A stretch of 64,000 nt of DNA. Origin: Novakomyces olei. Its lineage: Eukaryota; Ascomycota; Novakomycetes; Novakomycetales; Novakomycetaceae. Of the stretch, positions 1 to 8,340 are shown piece after piece. The stretch's first letter is position 1. Every line of letters starts with the position of its first letter. The notes below the pieces were generated by a model that worked only from the letters and a program-made list of their open reading frames with translations, did not search any database and had not been told where the DNA came from. Location of the stretch: NCBI GenBank assembly GCA_016906335.1, contig JADEYG010000004.1, forward strand, positions 1-64,000, read 5' to 3'. A program made the translations under genes and the position numbers.

Positions 1-120
1 CTAACCCTAACTAACCCTAACTAACCCTAACTAACCCTAACTAACCCTAACTAACCCTAACTAACCCTAACTAACCCTAACTAACCCTAACTAACCCTGA
101 CTAACCCTAACTAACCCTAA
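1..120. repeat. Telomere repeat array
   Basis: About twelve tandem 10-bp units CTAACCCTAA (G-strand TTAGGGTTAG) open the window, so this is the physical chromosome end or very close to it. One unit at 91-100 reads CTAACCCTGA, identical to the Yarrowia lipolytica telomere unit as I recall it. The final unit degenerates at 116-124 into the CT-rich subtelomere. Confidence 0.97.
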
Positions 121-600
121 CCCTGCCTCCTTTCTCCAACTACTTCCATTTCCTTCCCTCAACTCTTCCAAATTCTTTCTTTCTTCATCTCCCATCTCTT
201 TTCACCATCCCCCCACACCACTTCAATCAATTATTATTCTCATTCTCTGCCTTTTTTTATCTTTTATATCCTTAACCCTGCTTGATCCCTTTATAATCTA
301 ACATACAACTCTATATCATACTATACAATATTATCACAATCTTTCTTTCAATTACTCTCCTTTTTCAACCTTTTTTTGCCAAAATCTACATAAATCTATT
401 CCCATTTTCTACTTCTATTTCCCATCTCAACTCCAACTCTCTCCATCCTTTTCTTTATCCAACAATCTCAACAAATTTCTCTACTCCACTCCCTGATAAA
501 CAACCCTAACCCTAATAAAACAACTTCCTCATACATTATAATACCACATACATTATCCCAATAATTACCCCTAACCCTAACTGAACAAATCTCATACATT
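121..600. other. CT-rich subtelomeric spacer, no gene
   Basis: Pyrimidine-rich, low-complexity DNA without a credible open frame. Two short interstitial telomere-like tracts (around 503-515 and 567-582, CCCTAACCCTAA type) sit inside it. Confidence 0.8.
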
Positions 601-1565
601 ATGCCCCCATACATTAATGCCCATACATTAATTTACCATACATTATTCCTCTATACATTATTCATCCATACATTATTCATCCATACATTATTCCTCCATA
701 CATTAATGCCCATACATTAATTTACCATACATTATTCCTCTATACATTATTCATCCATACATTATTCATCCATACATTATTCCTCCATACATTATTCCTC
801 CATACATTATTCTACCATACATTATTCTACCATATATTATAATACCATACATTATAATGCCATATATTATTATACCATACATTATAATGCCATATATTAT
901 TCTACCATACATTATTATACATACATTACTTTACCATACATTATTCCTCCATACATTATTCTACCATATATTATTATACATACATTACTTTACAATACAT
1001 TATTTTACTATATATTATTATACCACACATTATTATACATACATTATTCCTCCATACATTATTCCTCCATACATTATTATACATACATTACATTATTCTA
1101 CCATATATTATTATACCATACATTATTATACCATACTATTATACATACATTATTCCTCTATACATTATTCCTCCATATATTATTATACATACATTACTTT
1201 ACAATACATTATAATACCATACATTATTATACTATACATTATTATACTATACATTATTATACATACATTATTATACATACTTTACTTTACAATACATTAT
1301 TATACCATACATTATTATACATACATTATTCACTTTACAATACATTATTTTACCATATATTATTATACCACACATTATTATACATACATTACTTTACAAT
1401 AACTTTACAATACATTATTCTACCATATATTATTATACCATACATTATTATACCATACATTATTATACATACATTATTCCTATACATTAAATTACCATAC
1501 ATTATTATACTATACATTATTATACATACATTGCTTTACAATAAATTATTCTACTATACATTATT
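600..1565. repeat. Subtelomeric satellite, 15-bp unit
   Basis: Roughly 60 head-to-tail copies of a 14-15-bp unit, CATACATTATTCNNC on average, with variants ending in ATTATA(C/T). Sequence drift increases toward 1565. Open frames in it are artefacts of a stop-free repeat. The same unit recurs at 6820-6950, on the far side of the retroelement material. Confidence 0.95.
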
Positions 1566-1999
1566 ATAATGCCACATAAAATGCATCCTGCGCCGTCATG
1601 AGCTTTTTATAAATCTTTAAACCCATATATCTCCATAATTACTAATCCAATCTTGTAAACAAGTATATATTTACACTCCTACTGCACCCCTCTATCCAAC
1701 CATACACTTTTTGTAAAAACACTTGTTCATTCGACGTTTTGTCACCTCTACACATGGACTACACACTCTTAATTTTTCTTATTTTTCTGACGTTTTTCTT
1801 ATTATACTTTATTACTATGGGGCTCTCTCTATAATATTTTTATTATATTATCAGATAGCTATAATATGTGTAGACCATCTTGTATAATAATTATATTTTA
1901 TAAATTCAGCAACCCTACCCTCGCCGCAATATGGTTTGCCAATGTTTTGGAATTAAGGCGGAAACTATTTTTGCTCTTACGTCGTTCTTACCCCCGTTT
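1566..1999. other. AT-rich gap, no gene seen
   Basis: No conserved coding frame, RNA gene or clear repeat was recognised in this AT-rich stretch between the satellite and the inverted repeat at 2001. Confidence 0.6.
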
Positions 2000-2000
2000 A

Positions 2001-2153
2001 TGCCAATTTCCTTAGCATTCCCGCGCAATTTCCCATATTATAATTTGGAATTTAGTCGGAAAATTCTCCCTAAAAAACCCTGCCTCCACGTTTCTCCTAC
2101 CATTCTTATTAGAATTACGCCATAATTCGCGGGAATGCTAAGGAAATTGGCAT
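2001..2153. repeat. Long inverted repeat (foldback)
   Basis: An arm at 2001-2030 is matched in reverse complement by 2124-2153 with essentially one difference, around a loop of about 93 bp. A smaller related inverted piece (ATTATGGCG / CGCCATAAT) is repeated at 2113-2126, 2187-2200 and 2268-2280. It could be a small foldback element, or a palindromic scar at the edge of the retroelement. Confidence 0.75.
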
Positions 2154-2260
2154 GACCCCCCCCTCATACATTAATTATTTTTCGAAATGGAATTATGGCG
2201 TAAAGGAAAAGCGAAAACCCTGACTAGAATTATACATAATAAGAATCACATTACATAAAA

Positions 2261-3781
2261 ATGGAATTTCGCCATAATTCCGGTTTGAATATATCTAGGC
2301 AAGAAACGCTGGCCGAATATAGCTTCGACATCGTTTACAGGCCGGGCATCAACAATGGAGGGGCAGATCCCCTCAGCCGACGGCCAGATTACGCTTTAAC
2401 TAAAGATGGCAGCCACAGTAAGGCACAATTCCAGCCATTGCTATCGTCAAGCCAGCTGAAATGCTTCGCAACAGATGAGACCCAGCTTCTTGACGAGAGA
2501 AATTATGCTAAACCAGAGGAACGCAGGAGAATATTGGAGGCGTTCCATGACCACCCACTGGCAGGACATTTTGGCGAGGCCAGAACTCTGGAACTGATCA
2601 CCAGGAACTACAAATGGGACGGTATTACAAAAGATGTAAAGGAATATGTCAAAAATTGCCCTACATGCATTCGAAATAAGGTATCCCGAAGGATCAAAGC
2701 CGGCATGCTACAGCCACTGAAGATTCCGGACAGGCCTTGGTCGTCAATATCAATCGATTTTATTGTTAAGTTACCTATTTCCGATGGTTACGATTCAATC
2801 CTTGTTGTAGTGGACCGTTTCTCGAAAATGGCGCACTTTATACCGTGCAAGGAAAAGATTTCTGCTACAGAAGTGGCATATTTATTTATTAAGCACATTT
2901 TCCGACTACACGGCCTCCCCGAAGAAATAGTATCGGACCGAGATACTCGTCTTGTTAGTAAGTTCTGGACTGCACTAGCCGAAAATCTACAAATAAAGCT
3001 ATGCAAATCCACGAGTCATCACCCGCAAAGCGACGGGCAGACCGAAAGAACGAATCAGACCCTCGAACAATACTTGAGGTGTTACATTAATTATAATCAG
3101 AACAACTGGGCACGATTATTGCCGTTAGCTGAGTTTGCTATCAATAATGCACAAAGTGCCAGTACTAAAATGTCTCCATTTTTTATTGCCGTTGGTTATC
3201 ACCCACGATTTTCTTACGAGTTTCAAGCCACGAGCAATGTACCGGCCGCAAATGAGTTTACCGCGAAACTCCAGGAAAGATTTATGACTTTACGCGCCGA
3301 GTTACAGAAGGCTCAAGACCGAATGAAATTTTATTACGACGCTAAGCGACGCGACGCCGCTACTTACCAGCCAGGCGACCTAGTTTGGATTAGAAGACAG
3401 CACATTAAATCCAAAAGGCCGTCAGACAAACTTGACCATACAAAAATTGGCCCCTTTCCCGTATTGGAAAAAATTGGCACGAGCGCATACCGTGTTAAAC
3501 TGCCCGCGACCATTAGAATCCATCCCGTGTTTAACGAAACACTGCTGGAACCGCACAAAGGAGATCGTTTTTCACGAGACGCGTCCAGTGCAACCGTACC
3601 TGACGTTATCCAAGATGAGGAAGAATTCGAAGTAGACTACATATGCGATCACAAGGGATCGGGCTCGACAAGGCGCTATTTGGTTCATTGGAAGGGTTAT
3701 ACAGAAAATGACCGCACATGGGAACCGGTAGCGAACTTAGGAAACGCTAGCGAAGCTTTAGCAGAGTATCTTAAACGCTAA
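2261..3781 (+). mobile_element. Ty3/gypsy chromovirus fossil: RNase H end, integrase, chromodomain
   Basis: This is the 3' part of a chromovirus pol gene. It begins in the tail of the RNase H domain (ADPLSRRPD motif), then has the H-H-C-C integrase zinc-binding region, the D-D-E integrase core (IDFIVKLP; SDRDTRL; SDGQTERTNQ) and a C-terminal chromodomain (YLVHWKGYTENDRTWEP). gag, protease and reverse transcriptase are not present upstream, so the copy is incomplete and treated as a fossil. Homology starts near 2290; the preceding codons are unrelated flank. It lies just upstream of the JmjC ORF and LTR described below and was probably part of the same insertion. The well-kept domains suggest a fairly young copy. 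Function today: none inferred. Confidence 0.9.
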
Positions 3782-4128
3782 AAAGTTTCATGCTGAATTA
3801 TTTTATTTGATTTTTGTTTAATGACGGCGGTATTTCAACCATACTGTCCTAAATTGCGAGCAGATGTTATTCAACTACTATGCAAACTGTTTTATTATAC
3901 CGAATATTCGCAAAAAAAAAAAAAAAAAAAAAAAAGGGGGGAAAACTGCGTGTTTGCATCGTTAATATATGTAATGTATGAGTTAGCACGATATAGTGCT
4001 AAGTCACACACACTAGTGCCAAGTCACACACACTGGTGCTTTCTGGAACATTCCCACACAGAAAAACTATAAATACAGTCGCACCCCCCGGTGCTATATC
4101 ACTACTTTACACACATATTTTTGAAATT
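3782..4128 (+). promoter_or_regulatory. Spacer/promoter before the JmjC ORF
   Basis: It contains an A-run (about 3910-3932), a 20-bp tandem duplication (4001-4020 and 4021-4040, AAGTCACACACACT core) and a TATA-like TATAAATA near 4069. Two inverted dyads of the form GCAC-N6-GTGC lie at 3984-4001 (TAGCAC-N6-GTGCTA) and 4081-4094. The same dyad occurs twice in the LTR at 5326-5362, which suggests a shared regulator. No gene is seen in this spacer. Confidence 0.6.
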
Positions 4129-5232
4129 ATGGAGGGACAAGAAATCGACTTGACAGCCGACCTTGAGGAGGGGGGTGAGCGCCCGCAAAAGCGATCGCGG
4201 GGCGCTAAGAATGTTGGAGAGCACATCTGCGCTCTCTGTCACAAAGGTCTTGGCAGAAAACAAGAGCTGCACCGACACCTAAAAGAAGTTCACCACGTTG
4301 ACTTTAGACTGGCTGAACTTGTGTCGGAATGGGACCTCCGAACGTCGCGCATGCCGACCCACCGGACGGGTAGGAACATACTTTGGGCCGCGGCGGCTAA
4401 GGAGCATACATGGCTTGAGACCGTTACAGAGTCTTGGAAAGACTGTTTCGAGCGGGAGCCAACGTGGCCGGTCGTCATGGAGGACGTTACGCAACACGAC
4501 CTTCAACTTTTTAACATCCGCGACCGAGCAAGATACACGGATATTTCGGTGGCTCGGTTCGTGGCGGGGTTCGTTTACGGCGCGGAGAAAATCGAATGGT
4601 ACGCGGCTTACAATGTGCCGCCCTCGACGCAGGGCTTACTAACCTTGAGCCCGAGGGCCCTACCCGCTACAAATAATTACAAAAACCGCCCCGAAACGGA
4701 CTGGAGCACGGTGGTCTCTCCGGCTGGGACGATCACGGACATACACGTGGACAACGTGTTCTTGGGTCACGTGTTGGTTTGCGTGCTGGGAAGGAAATTG
4801 GTATTCGCCTGGCCACCGTCGGCTGCGAACCTTGACTACTTCGCGCAGTACCACCACAAGGTGGGGGATATGTTTTTGTACCAGGGCATTCATGAGCTCC
4901 AGGGGCTACATGTTTGTGACCTGAAGAAGGGATTCGCCTGCTACATGGGACCCGGTTGGCTCCATGCAGTGATCTCCTTGGAAAACAGTGCGCTCACTGG
5001 TTACAGCGTAATACCAGTTGGGCAGGAAAACACTGTGGAACGCCTAGTGAGGTGGGAATTGGAGACACTGGCGGCGGATTCGGACAACTCCGTGGCATTG
5101 GCAAATGTCTACGAGGAGCACACGATTGGGGCTCAGGAATGGAAAAGAGCCAGAGTGAAAGGGGCAGATAGATTAGGTAGAATCAGTAGAGAAGGCCTCA
5201 AAAAATTAGAGCCCACCCTGGGAGGGGGGTAA
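4129..5232 (+). CDS. C2H2 zinc finger + JmjC (KDM2-like) protein, retroelement-associated ORF
   Basis: The protein is 367 residues. It has a SUMO-interaction-like motif (IDLTADLEE, residues 6-14), a basic patch (RPQKRSR), one C2H2 finger (C34, C37, H50, H55) and a JmjC-type cupin. The iron-binding triad looks complete: H206-x-D208 and H279 in GPGWLHAVI, with spacing and neighbouring motifs like KDM2/PHF8 (TDxHxD; PPxxxNL; GWxHAV). The family known from this fold is Fe(II)/2-oxoglutarate lysine demethylases; activity here is inference. I chose ATG 4129 because it follows the TATA and leader; an in-frame ATG at 4036 overlaps the promoter. The stop codon abuts a polypurine tract and the LTR begins at the very next base, so this ORF occupies the last-gene position of an LTR element. 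The ORF looks whole. Confidence 0.75.
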   Translation: MEGQEIDLTADLEEGGERPQKRSRGAKNVGEHICALCHKGLGRKQELHRHLKEVHHVDFRLAELVSEWDLRTSRMPTHRTGRNILWAAAAKEHTWLETVTESWKDCFEREPTWPVVMEDVTQHDLQLFNIRDRARYTDISVARFVAGFVYGAEKIEWYAAYNVPPSTQGLLTLSPRALPATNNYKNRPETDWSTVVSPAGTITDIHVDNVFLGHVLVCVLGRKLVFAWPPSAANLDYFAQYHHKVGDMFLYQGIHELQGLHVCDLKKGFACYMGPGWLHAVISLENSALTGYSVIPVGQENTVERLVRWELETLAADSDNSVALANVYEEHTIGAQEWKRARVKGADRLGRISREGLKKLEPTLGGG

Positions 5233-5621
5233 TGTCACGAGTGTGACATGGCCTTAAGTAAGACAGCGAATGCTGCATTACTTAAGGATAAGGACTATAT
5301 AGTTTTATATAGTATTTCATAGCGATAGCACTAGGTAGTGCTATACAGCACCACCTTGTGCTATTACTTAGTTTCATAGAAGTCGTAGTGTATAAAAGGC
5401 TTCGCGGAAGACTTTTTACACTACGCAATATCATAAGCTACAACTTGAAGTCTCCAGGTGTCTTAGGAGAATAGGCTTAGCTTCTAGCTGTAGTTCCCTT
5501 AGTCTTCACTTACCGGAACCCCTATCGAAAGGCAGCGTGCTATCTGCCGCCCAAGGGGATTACTCGTCGTCGCGGCTGAATTCAAGCCGTGAGTCACCTA
5601 GTTGCGGGCCGACCCGTAACA
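5233..5621 (+). mobile_element. LTR 1 (Ty3/gypsy type), about 389 bp
   Basis: It starts TGTCAC directly after a polypurine tract, the usual 3' LTR junction. A TATAAAAG box lies at 5391-5398 inside a strong hairpin (5385-5424), and the likely end is ...GTAACA at 5621. It carries two AGCAC-N6-GTGCT dyads (5327-5342 and 5347-5362). The right boundary is estimated from the TG...CA rule and from comparison with LTR 2. Confidence 0.7.
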
Positions 5622-5995
5622 CACTCCGCTAGCGCGAGAACATTCATAGTTATTTCCATAGTCTAGTTTAGGTTGAGAGCTTCCCGCTCTAACTTGCGCG
5701 ACCTTCGCTCAAGTTAGTTTGGGAAGAGTAGTTTAGAGTGCGAAGGAGCATCCGCTCCTCCGCAGCTTAGTTTAGTTTATAGTTGCCCGTGAAGGCCTCT
5801 TGCCCTTCACGGGTTGATTATCTCAAAGTGGGAGTAATACATTATATTACTCCTGGTAAGCTTTACAGTAATCGCTTTCTGCTTTCCTGGTCTTTCTTAT
5901 TCCTTTACTTTATTTAAACTATACACGGCCGGCCTCCAGCGATTGTAGCTGTAAGGACCGCCTTACACTGGAACGATCCAAGTGAACGTGTCTAC
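5622..5995. other. Hairpin-rich stretch between LTR 1 and the second element
   Basis: No gene is seen. Several short perfect hairpins are present, for example CCCGTGAAGG...CCTTCACGGG near 5788-5815, GCGGAGG/AGGAGC near 5740-5765 and GGAGTAATA...TATTACTCC near 5830-5853. It may be untranslated or internal retroelement sequence. Confidence 0.5.
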
Positions 5996-6421
5996 GTGAC
6001 ACGTTATTTTTGGTGTTTATGTGGCTATTTTGATTTTATGAGCACGCGAGGTGCAAGATGCACCTGCAGTGCAATTCTACTATTAAACAAGACAAACCGA
6101 CTGCCGCGAAGGATCACGCCGCGCAGTGAGGAGGGAGATAGGTCGACGACAAGCTGTCGACGCCCGAATAATTCTGGGCCGTTCGCCTGCGAATTATGCC
6201 GGTGATAACGTACGAGATTTTTATTTTTTGATGTGCGCCTACCCGAGTGGGTAAATTGGGAGGCCAATACACTACGAGGTGCCCCTGGGGAGGAATTGGT
6301 CGCTCACCGCGCAGAGTTGAACCGGATGGACAACTACTGGCGTGAAAGGAAGACTTCCTATATCTACCTTGCGAAGATTGGGGAAATCGCAAGCCTTATT
6401 GGAGCTTAAGGAGGGGAGTGA
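5996..6421 (+). mobile_element. Decayed remnant of a related zinc finger-JmjC ORF plus polypurine tract
   Basis: Heavily broken. Only short stretches are recognisable: a C2H2 start-like FACELC near 6190, and a C-terminal tail near 6235-6409 that parallels the intact ORF (W-E-x-x-T-L, then about 20 residues, then W-R/K-x-R). It ends in a stop, a purine tract (6410-6421) and an LTR, the same layout as at 5232/5233. A palindrome (AGGTGCA-N3-TGCACCT, 6049-6065) upstream mirrors a motif in LTR 2. I read it as a second, older, related element. Identification rests on weak similarity and shared layout. Confidence 0.45.
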
Positions 6422-6790
6422 TGTCATGGTTGCACCTGACATGGTGCAAGTACAGTGCATCTTGCACAGAACTTGCACCGAGTAAAGTAGTTTAGCTTAC
6501 TTGTTGAGGCTTAGCCTCTTAGTTCCTTTTCGAGATAGTTTTTGAGTTATTTTAGTTAGTGAGATTAGTGAGTACGTAGCCCGTAAAGCATATAAAGGGG
6601 CTTCTCTCCTTTATAACTTTACGGTTAATCAACTTTGTTGGAAGAGTTAACTTCCATCTGGAGTCCCCTGCTGTAGCCAGCCGCGTACGACTGGCAGAAG
6701 CTTATAGTAACAAAAGCGTTTATTACTACGAGCAGTTAAGAGTCTACGTCCGAATCTACCTAAGCAAGCGTGCTAGGTAGCAACATAACA
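6422..6790 (+). mobile_element. LTR 2 (related Ty3/gypsy family), about 369 bp
   Basis: It starts TGTCAT after the polypurine tract and ends ...ATAACA. A TATA box at 6591 lies in a hairpin (6581-6624) placed as in LTR 1 but with different bases. The dyad TTGCACC-N6-GGTGCAA (6430-6449) and the palindrome GTGCATCTTGCAC (6455-6467) occur near the start. It is clearly related to LTR 1 in design but diverged in sequence, so it comes from another family or subfamily. Confidence 0.65.
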
Positions 6791-6819
6791 CGTTCTTTAC
6801 ACATAAAGTTCACTATGAT

Positions 6820-6950
6820 ACCATATATTAACACCATACATTAATTCCCATACATTATTCCCAAATACATTAATCCCCATATATAATTCCCCCATACATT
6901 AAACCCCATAAATTATCCCCATACATTATTCCCCCATACATTAATTTACC
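6820..6950. repeat. Subtelomeric satellite, second block
   Basis: About nine copies of the CATACATTA(TT) unit found at 600-1565. Its presence on both sides of 2000-6790 shows that the retroelement material sits inside the satellite domain. Confidence 0.9.
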
Positions 6951-7491
6951 ATGCAAGGCATCTCAAGCCAGCAGAGCGCAGGTTTTGCTCAGGGAAGTCG
7001 GAGATAATATTACCGTATATGGCTGGCTATTATATTTGGTCGTACAAATGAGCAATTCAATATTTCCCTCACCCACAAGCTCATATCGTGTAAGAGATAA
7101 TTTTAGAGTCGATAGCAAAGCCATTATTATTGTGTGTATGTGCAATTTATAAAAGATTTCATATAGCCATTTCTATAGTGGCCTAGATAAACTATCAAGA
7201 ACACGCATAGCCATGGAGCAGAATTTTGAGGCCATTAATGAAAGAATGTATATATTAAATTTGCGGCTTGCGGACTTCGGAACAAGATCAGATCGCAATG
7301 ACTGGATACTCTGCAAAATGTCGTGCTCAGCCGTCGATCTCATTCGGAATCTCATTTAGCCTAAATAGGCAAATTCTCATTAGCGCCGCTTAATAACCGA
7401 GTGTGCGGGGCGACGCCAACGAGCGTAATATAATACGGAGCGACATCTCGCTGGAAGAGTCGCCGCAGTGCACAAATCTGATCCCTAAATC
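6951..7491. other. No gene seen
   Basis: Only short, unsupported open frames occur between the satellite and the permease pseudogene. Confidence 0.6.
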
Positions 7492-8095
7492 ATGGCCACC
7501 AGGTCGGGTCCATCAACGGAAAAGGATGCACTGCGTAGCAAGTCGCACGAATTAACAGCCTCAGGAGATGCCTCGACGACTGAAGCACTCGCCCCGGAAT
7601 CGGGCGTCAAATGCGGTCTTAAGACGCGGCACTTATCTATGCTGAGTCTTGCCGGAATTATAGGACCTGGCCTGCTTATTGGCGCAGGTAGCGCGCTTGT
7701 TGAAGGCGGCCCTGCTACGCTCATCATAGGATTTGCCCGGCGGGCAGTTTTGTGCGAATTATGGGGACAAAGCGTTTGCTTGTGCTGCTGGCTGGAATTA
7801 TTTTATAATATGGGCCGCTGTTCTATCGACTGAATACAATGCAACCACTAGCATTATGACGTTCTGGTCGCATAAGGTGCCCATTTGGGGCTGGTTCTTA
7901 ATTTTTTGGGCTGTTTTGCTTGCATTCCAGCTTCTCGGCCTTGCATCTTTTGGAGAGGCCAAGTTTTGGCTAGCTCTGATAAAGATTTTGGGACTTTTGG
8001 CATTTTTCATATTTGCCATTGTCTATATTGCTGGTGGGATTCGCGGTCAAAGAGCAAGATATTGGCATGACCCTGGACCAATTCCAATCGCATAA
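7492..8095 (+). pseudogene. Amino-acid permease pseudogene (AAT/YAT family)
   Basis: The first frame (ATG 7492) gives a typical hydrophilic N-terminus and TM1 signature (HLSMLSLAGIIGPGLLIGAG). Similarity then jumps to another frame from about 7733, continuing with the TM4-6 region (AGWNYFIIWAAVLSTEYNA; FWLALIKILGLLAFFIFAIV; RYWHDPGP) and stopping at 8095. Between the two parts, sequence equivalent to roughly TM2-TM3 is missing, and everything after the YWHDPGP loop, more than half of a normal protein of about 550 residues, is absent. It is therefore a frameshifted, internally deleted and truncated copy of a plasma-membrane amino-acid/H+ symporter. It is the most telomere-proximal host gene remnant. 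Confidence 0.85.
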
Positions 8096-8340
8096 ACTTT
8101 TACTTAAACGTGGAGCGAAACTAGTTTGGACACCTGGCGCAATGAAGGACAAAAGAATACTTTAACATCGCGGCGCTAGGCCGCAGGAATACAAAAAGAT
8201 TAATCTAATTCGTCAAAAATTATCGACGTATGAAGAAACAGTGAAGCGTAGGCTCCCGGAGACAAGATTATGCTTGCCACCATTAGTGTAATTTTAGGGC
8301 TTGTGGAAACGCAGAAATTACACCTGGGCGTGCTTTGAAA

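Noticed and set aside
857-1402. 181-codon open frame
   Set aside because: It lies inside the 15-bp satellite; the Tyr/Ile/His pattern is a translation of the repeat.
2261-3781. Domesticated integrase serving the host
   Set aside because: The adjoining LTR and polypurine tract and the missing upstream pol parts fit an ordinary fossil copy better.
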